DNA of 64,000 bases from Ensifer aridi (lineage in GTDB: Bacteria > Pseudomonadota > Alphaproteobacteria > Rhizobiales > Rhizobiaceae). A program made the position numbers and the translations under genes. The notes under the pieces are model-generated. The model ran no database searches and had not been told where the DNA came from. It was given only the letters and a program-made list of their open reading frames with translations. The stretch spans positions 185,099-249,098 of the forward strand of contig NZ_LUAV01000016.1 in assembly GCF_002078505.1 (NCBI RefSeq), in the 5' to 3' direction. This document shows positions 60,035 through 64,000 of the stretch, piece after piece. The first letter of the stretch is position 1; each line of letters opens with the position of its first letter.

Positions 60035-60901
60035 ATGAAGACCCTCACAGCAGACAGGCGTATGATCAAGATTGCAATGGACGCACCCTATCTCGAACGG
60101 GAGGAGGAGCACGCGCTCGCGCAGGCCTGGCGGAACGAAAACGACCAGGAGGCCCGAAACAAGATAGCAATGTCGCATATGCGCCTGGTGATCGCGATGG
60201 CGGCGAAATTCCGCAGTTTCGGGCTGCCCATGGGCGATCTCGTGCAGGAGGGTCACATCGGCCTGCTCGAGGCCGCGGCCCGCTTCGAGCCAAGCCGCGA
60301 CGTGCGCTTCTCGACCTACGCGACCTGGTGGATTCGCGCTTCGATGCAGGATTATGTGCTTCGCAACTGGTCGATCGTGCGCGGCGGCACAAGTTCGGCA
60401 CAGAAGGCGCTGTTCTTCAATTTGCGCCGGCTGCGGGCGCGGCTCGCTCAGGGCGACCGCCAACTTACATCGCAGGCTATGCATGAGGAAATCGCCGCGG
60501 CGCTCGGCGTCAGCCTTGCCGACGTGCAGACCATGGACGCTCGCCTTTCCGGCAATGATGCGTCGCTGCAGGCGCCGGTCGGCAGCGGCGATTCGGATGG
60601 CGGCGCACGCCTGGATTTCCTGGCGAGCGACGCGCCTCTGCCCGACGAGCAGGTCAGCGATCTGATCGATGGCGAACGCGCCCGCCGGTGGCTGCACATC
60701 GCGCTCGGCGAGCTTACCGAGCGCGAGATGAAGATCATCAGCGCGCGGCGCCTGTCGGAAGACGGCGCGACGCTGGAAGAACTCGGCGTCGCCCTCGGTA
60801 TTTCGAAGGAGCGCGTGCGGCAGATCGAGACACGGGCGCTCGAAAAATTACGTGCGGCGCTGACATCCAAAGCGCCGGCACTGACCGCAGCCATGCATTA
60901 A
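60035..60901 (+). CDS. rpoH2: RNA polymerase sigma factor RpoH2 (sigma-32 family)
   Basis: A 288-residue heat-shock-type sigma factor. Region 2 is MGDLVQEGHIGLLEAAARFEPSRDVRFSTYATWWIRASMQDYVLRNW; the RpoH-specific box is QKALFFNLRRLR; region 4 has the HTH ATLEELGVALGISKERVRQIETRALEKL. Rhizobia carry several rpoH genes; RpoH2 acts below RpoE2 in the general stress response, consistent with the promoter upstream. An inverted repeat follows the gene at 60913-60934. Confidence 0.92.
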   Translation: MKTLTADRRMIKIAMDAPYLEREEEHALAQAWRNENDQEARNKIAMSHMRLVIAMAAKFRSFGLPMGDLVQEGHIGLLEAAARFEPSRDVRFSTYATWWIRASMQDYVLRNWSIVRGGTSSAQKALFFNLRRLRARLAQGDRQLTSQAMHEEIAAALGVSLADVQTMDARLSGNDASLQAPVGSGDSDGGARLDFLASDAPLPDEQVSDLIDGERARRWLHIALGELTEREMKIISARRLSEDGATLEELGVALGISKERVRQIETRALEKLRAALTSKAPALTAAMH

Positions 60902-60912
60902 GGCGAGAAACT

Positions 60913-60934
60913 CCGGCCGGAAATTGCCGGCCGG
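60913..60934 (+). terminator. Hairpin after rpoH2
   Basis: CCGGCCGG (60913-60920) pairs with CCGGCCGG (60927-60934) around AAATTG; only a short T tract follows. Confidence 0.55.
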
Positions 60935-60954
60935 ACTTTCGCCTCCAGCCCTCC

Positions 60955-60990
60955 CCCCGTGTGGCCCCGCCTGTGGGAGGGGCATATCCG
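60955..60990. repeat. RIME-like fragment
   Basis: CCAGCCCTCCCCCCGTGTGG and CCCCGCCTGTGGGAGGGGCAT recall the palindromic modules near 50953 and inside ftsY; heavily degenerate. Confidence 0.4.
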
Positions 60991-61125
60991 TTCTTCGTAC
61001 AGGTTGGACCTGCCGGCAGGCGCGTGAGGGAACGTCGGCGGAGTTTCCGCGCATCCCATGTCCGGTTGGCATCGACCGACGGCTCGGCTACTGTCTCCGT
61101 CCGAAACACAAACGGACGGCACCCG

Positions 61126-61767
61126 ATGCTCGATCTGACACCCTATCTGCCGCAACTTCTCGTCGCCTGGACCGCCTATATCATTGCCGTCGCATCGCCG
61201 GGGCCGGCCGTTCTGGCGATCATCGCGACCTCTATTGCCCAGGGGCGCAAGGCAGGCCTCGCGCTTGCCTTCGGTGTACTGAGCGGCAGCTATACCTGGG
61301 CTATGCTGACGGCTTCGGGGCTCTCTGCGCTCATCAGGACCTATGGCCAGGCAATCGTCTTCCTGAAGGTCGCCGGTGCCTGCTATCTCTTCTGGCTTGC
61401 CTATAATGCGCTCAAGGCGGCGATGCGGGGCGATGCTCCCAAGGCTGCCCTTGGTGTTCCGCTGCAGATGCCGCTGAAGAAACTCTATCTCAAGGGGCTC
61501 GGCATTCACCTGACCAACCCCAAGGCGATCTTCGCCTGGATCATGCTGGTCTCGCTCGGCATGCCGGATGGCGCACCGGTCGCCGTCACCGCCGCATTTA
61601 TCGGCGGCTGCATGCTGATCGGCCTCGTCATCTTCTGCGGCTTCGCGATCGTCTTCTCGCTCTCGCCGGTGCACCGCGCCTATCTCAGATCGCGGCGGGT
61701 CATCGAGAGCCTGATGGCCGGCTTCTTCGCCTTTGCCGGCCTGAAACTGCTGACAACGCGGCTTTGA
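61126..61767 (+). CDS. LysE/RhtB-family amino-acid exporter
   Basis: A 213-residue membrane protein with about six TM segments; signature VASPGPAVLAIIATSIAQGR near the N-terminus and the NPK motif in GIHLTNPKAIFAWIMLVSLG. A second member of this family in the window; it differs clearly in sequence from the one at 8741. Substrate unknown. Confidence 0.85.
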   Translation: MLDLTPYLPQLLVAWTAYIIAVASPGPAVLAIIATSIAQGRKAGLALAFGVLSGSYTWAMLTASGLSALIRTYGQAIVFLKVAGACYLFWLAYNALKAAMRGDAPKAALGVPLQMPLKKLYLKGLGIHLTNPKAIFAWIMLVSLGMPDGAPVAVTAAFIGGCMLIGLVIFCGFAIVFSLSPVHRAYLRSRRVIESLMAGFFAFAGLKLLTTRL

Positions 61768-61826
61768 TCATCAGGGGAAACATGCAGCAGATAATTGCCC
61801 TTGAACCGCTCGACGGGACGCCCGGA

Positions 61827-62507
61827 CTATTCCGGCATCGGGAGCACATCCGGATGCATGAGAGGCGCATCCTTCAGCCAGATCCTTGCGCCTTCCGCGC
61901 CGATGATCGCGATCAAGTCGGTGCCGGCGGGTAAGCGGCCCCAGCTCTCTGGCTCCAGTGTTTCACCACCGATGGTCAGCCCGCCCGAGAGGACCAGGAA
62001 CTCCAATCCACGTGTGTTTGCGACGCTGATTGTTTCGTCGGCCTGCCAGTCCTCGAGCCGGACTTCTTCACGGCCATCGTCGAACAGGATGGTCGCGGCG
62101 CTGGCGCCGGGACGAGGTGTTGCACGCTCGCCCTCGCCGGGCCGGCAAACGATCTGAGTCTGATCCCCATCACGGAACTGCCAGAGCCGGACGAAGATCG
62201 TGCAGCCCTCTTTCGCGGCGGGGATATGCGACGTGCCGGGCGGATTGCGGAAATAGCTGCCGGCCGGATAGTCGCCATGCTCATCCTGGAAGACGCCTTC
62301 CAATACGAGGATCTCTTCGCCGCCACTGTGCGTATGGCGCGGGAAGGCACTGCCGGGGGCATAGCGCACGATCGAGGTGGCGCGGGCAACCTCGCCGCCG
62401 ACGCGGAAAAGCATGCGGCGATCCACGCCGGCGGCGGGACTTGGCACCCAGTCCAGCTTCGCGGCATGGACAATGACGGGCTTCGACAGATCGTCGTTAA
62501 TGCGCAT
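61827..62507 (-). CDS. Two-cupin ChrR-like protein
   Basis: A 226-residue protein with two cupin barrels. The first has a metal-site motif PRHTHSGGEEILVLEGVFQDE and GSYFRNPPGTSH; the second (about 115-215) is degenerate and lacks the His cluster. The organisation resembles the cupin part of ChrR anti-sigma factors, but the zinc-binding anti-sigma domain and an adjacent ECF sigma are missing, so a sensor or enzyme role is open. The ATG follows AAGGAGACGC. Confidence 0.75.
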   Translation of the reverse strand: MRINDDLSKPVIVHAAKLDWVPSPAAGVDRRMLFRVGGEVARATSIVRYAPGSAFPRHTHSGGEEILVLEGVFQDEHGDYPAGSYFRNPPGTSHIPAAKEGCTIFVRLWQFRDGDQTQIVCRPGEGERATPRPGASAATILFDDGREEVRLEDWQADETISVANTRGLEFLVLSGGLTIGGETLEPESWGRLPAGTDLIAIIGAEGARIWLKDAPLMHPDVLPMPE

Positions 62508-62854
62508 CACGCGTCTCCTTCATGGTCAGGACCATCCGAGACTTGACGTTGCCCGACTTCATCTTCTGGCATGCCTCGAATGCCTTCTCCAGCGGCATCG
62601 TCTCGATCTGCGGGCGCACACCGGTGAGGACGCTGAAGTCGAGCGCCTCTCGCTCTCGTAGAGCGTGCCGGTGATCGATCCAAGCACGCTGCGCTCGCCG
62701 ACGACGAGATGGCCGGCCGATACGGGCAACGGGTCCTTGCCCGCGCCGAGCAGCACGACACGGCCGCCGGCGCAGGTCCTGCCATCAGCGACAATACCGC
62801 TTCAGCATTGCCGATGGTAGGGATGATGGCCTTTGCCCCGCTGGAAGGCGCCAT
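62497..62854 (-). pseudogene. Remnant of a zinc-dependent alcohol dehydrogenase
   Basis: On the minus strand, three reading frames in succession give the C-terminal part of a zinc-type alcohol dehydrogenase: GAKAIIPTIGNAEAV in one frame; after a 1-base change near 62770, VVLLGAGKDPLPVSAGHLVV and GERSVLGSITGTLYESE in another; after a second near 62650, ALDFSVLTGVRPQIETMPLE ending in RMVLTM. The N-terminal two thirds, with the catalytic zinc site, are gone. The frame ends inside the start of the cupin gene, so the two were once overlapping in an operon. Confidence 0.82.
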
Positions 62855-62943
62855 GTTGCTGGCAAATGTTCTTTCCAGGCCCTCAGCCTTCGATGAAGCG
62901 GTCGCGGCGCTCTCTTAATAGAAGCGCACGCCGAGCGCTGTGC

Positions 62944-62981
62944 CTACAGCGACCTTGCGCGTCTGATTGGGCGCGCAGCGA
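62944..62981. repeat. Fragment of the two-hairpin dispersed repeat
   Basis: CTACAGCGACCTTGCGCGTC then GGGCGCGCAGCG matches the second hairpin of the elements at 1718-1761 and 21755-21796. The first hairpin is absent. It lies between the dead dehydrogenase and ispG. Confidence 0.6.
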
Positions 62982-63011
62982 GGCGAAACCGCGTGGCAAT
63001 CGACGCCGAGG

Positions 63012-64000
63012 TTATTCGGCAGCCGCCTGGCCGTGGCCGAAGCGCTTCTCGATATAGTCGGCGACGAGAAGCTGGAATTCCTCGGCGATCTTCGGTCCGC
63101 GAAGCGTCATCGCCTTCTGGCCGTCGATGAAGACGGGAGCGGCCGGCATCTCGCCGGTGCCGGGAAGAGAAATGCCGATATCGGCATGCTTGCTTTCGCC
63201 CGGACCGTTGACGATGCAGCCCATCACGGCGACCTTCAGCGCCTCGACCCCCGGATATTTCTCGCGCCAGACCGGCATGCTTGCGCGGATATCCTCCTGG
63301 ATCTTCTGGGCAAGCTCCTGAAACACGGTCGAGGTGGTGCGGCCGCAGCCGGGACAGGCGGCGACGACCGGGATGAACTGGCGGAAGCCCATGACCTGCA
63401 AAAGCTCCTGCGCCACCTGCACCTCGCGGGTCCGGTCGCCGCCGGGCTCTGGGGTGAGCGAAATGCGGATCGTGTCGCCGATGCCCTGCTGCATCAGGAT
63501 GCCGAGCGAGGCGGAGGAGGCGACGATGCCCTTGGTGCCCATGCCGGCTTCGGTAAGGCCGAGATGGAGCGCATGATCGGAGCGGGCGGCGAGCATCGCG
63601 TAGACGGCGATCAGGTCCTGCACGCCGGAAACCTTCGCGGAAAGGATGATGCGGTTGCGCGGCAGGCCGAGCTCCTCGGCAAGTTCCGCCGAGAGCAGTG
63701 CCGATTGCACGATCGTCTCGCGGGTCACCTGCTGCGCCGTCAAGGGCGAGCCGTTGGCCTTGTTCTCGTCCATCAGCCGGGTCAGCAGTTCCTGGTCGAG
63801 CGAGCCCCAGTTGACGCCGATACGCACCGGCTTGTCGTAGCGCATCGCCATCTCGATGATCTCGGCGAACTGCTTGTCCTTCTTGTCCTTAAAGCCGACA
63901 TTGCCCGGGTTGATGCGGTATTTCGCGAGCGCCTCGGCGCAGGCCGGATGGTCCGCCAGGAGCTTGTGGCCGATATAGTGGAAGTCGCCGACGAGCGGCA
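63012..64000 (-). CDS. ispG: 4-hydroxy-3-methylbut-2-en-1-yl diphosphate synthase (partial, 5' end outside)
   Basis: The penultimate enzyme of the MEP isoprenoid pathway, a [4Fe-4S] reductase. Only the C-terminal 328 residues are in the window; the frame runs off the end at 64000. Visible: [45 protein letters not shown], and the cluster cysteines in [16 protein letters not shown] and [16 protein letters not shown]. The last residues [11 protein letters not shown] end the protein. Confidence 0.94.
   Translation of the reverse strand, partial: PLVGDFHYIGHKLLADHPACAEALAKYRINPGNVGFKDKKDKQFAEIIEMAMRYDKPVRIGVNWGSLDQELLTRLMDENKANGSPLTAQQVTRETIVQSALLSAELAEELGLPRNRIILSAKVSGVQDLIAVYAMLAARSDHALHLGLTEAGMGTKGIVASSASLGILMQQGIGDTIRISLTPEPGGDRTREVQVAQELLQVMGFRQFIPVVAACPGCGRTTSTVFQELAQKIQEDIRASMPVWREKYPGVEALKVAVMGCIVNGPGESKHADIGISLPGTGEMPAAPVFIDGQKAMTLRGPKIAEEFQLLVADYIEKRFGHGQAAAE

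Overview
The window is a contiguous stretch of an alphaproteobacterial chromosome, almost certainly Sinorhizobium/Ensifer or a close relative in the Rhizobiaceae. The evidence is GC-rich coding sequence with strong GC at third codon positions, the paired phaR / phbAB polyhydroxybutyrate genes, a SAM-II riboswitch on metA, a ccmABCDG cluster, rpoH2 behind a general-stress type ECF promoter, and several families of small dispersed palindromes typical of rhizobial genomes. I saw no phage, insertion sequence, CRISPR array or integrated island; this is core-genome territory and most genes are conserved housekeeping genes.

Layout. 1-8.6 kb: xthA, a stand-alone cyclic-nucleotide-binding protein, an OmpR-family response regulator, an L,D-transpeptidase, sixA, leuC, a MarR/MFS efflux pair and argG. 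8.7-16 kb: a LysE exporter, SAM-II-controlled metA, galM, tRNA-Gly(GCC), a ProX-type editing protein, a thioredoxin-TPR chaperone, a BI-1 membrane protein behind a CtrA-type site, a GNAT acetyltransferase and a DUF2794 protein. 16-24.8 kb: a secreted DUF1223 protein, acnA, the cytochrome c maturation operon ccmABCDG, a DUF2585 protein and yciB. 24.8-36.3 kb: ftsY, mtaB and dapF on the minus strand, an MBL-fold hydrolase, a second MarR regulator, then ffh-chorismate mutase-rpsP-rimM-trmD and rplS; a TauE/SafE transporter converges on trmD. Both GTPases of the SRP pathway (ftsY and ffh) lie within about 6 kb of each other. 36.3-48.9 kb: an amino-acid ABC transporter without its ATPase, an ABC-F protein, thiN, a GNAT, a TPP riboswitch with thiBPQ, an M48 lipoprotein peptidase, hisC and a polyprenyl synthase. 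49-54 kb: mtgA, a GST, rpmF, phaR and phbAB. 54-64 kb: an intergenic region dense in GANTC sites, a Suv3-like helicase, an S4 protein, fdxA, carD, rpoH2, a second LysE exporter, a cupin protein, a decayed alcohol dehydrogenase and the 3' part of ispG.

The signals I consider most worth following are (1) 14 GANTC (CcrM-type) methylation sites in about 290 bp between phbB and the helicase gene, with an AT-rich core and a DnaA-box-like 9-mer, and (2) four copies of a dispersed palindrome inside the ftsY coding sequence, in both orientations and all translated in frame. Other regulatory signals are a SAM-II aptamer followed by an intrinsic terminator, a TPP riboswitch, a TTAA-N7-TTAAC CtrA-type box and a GGAAC-N16-CGTT promoter before rpoH2.
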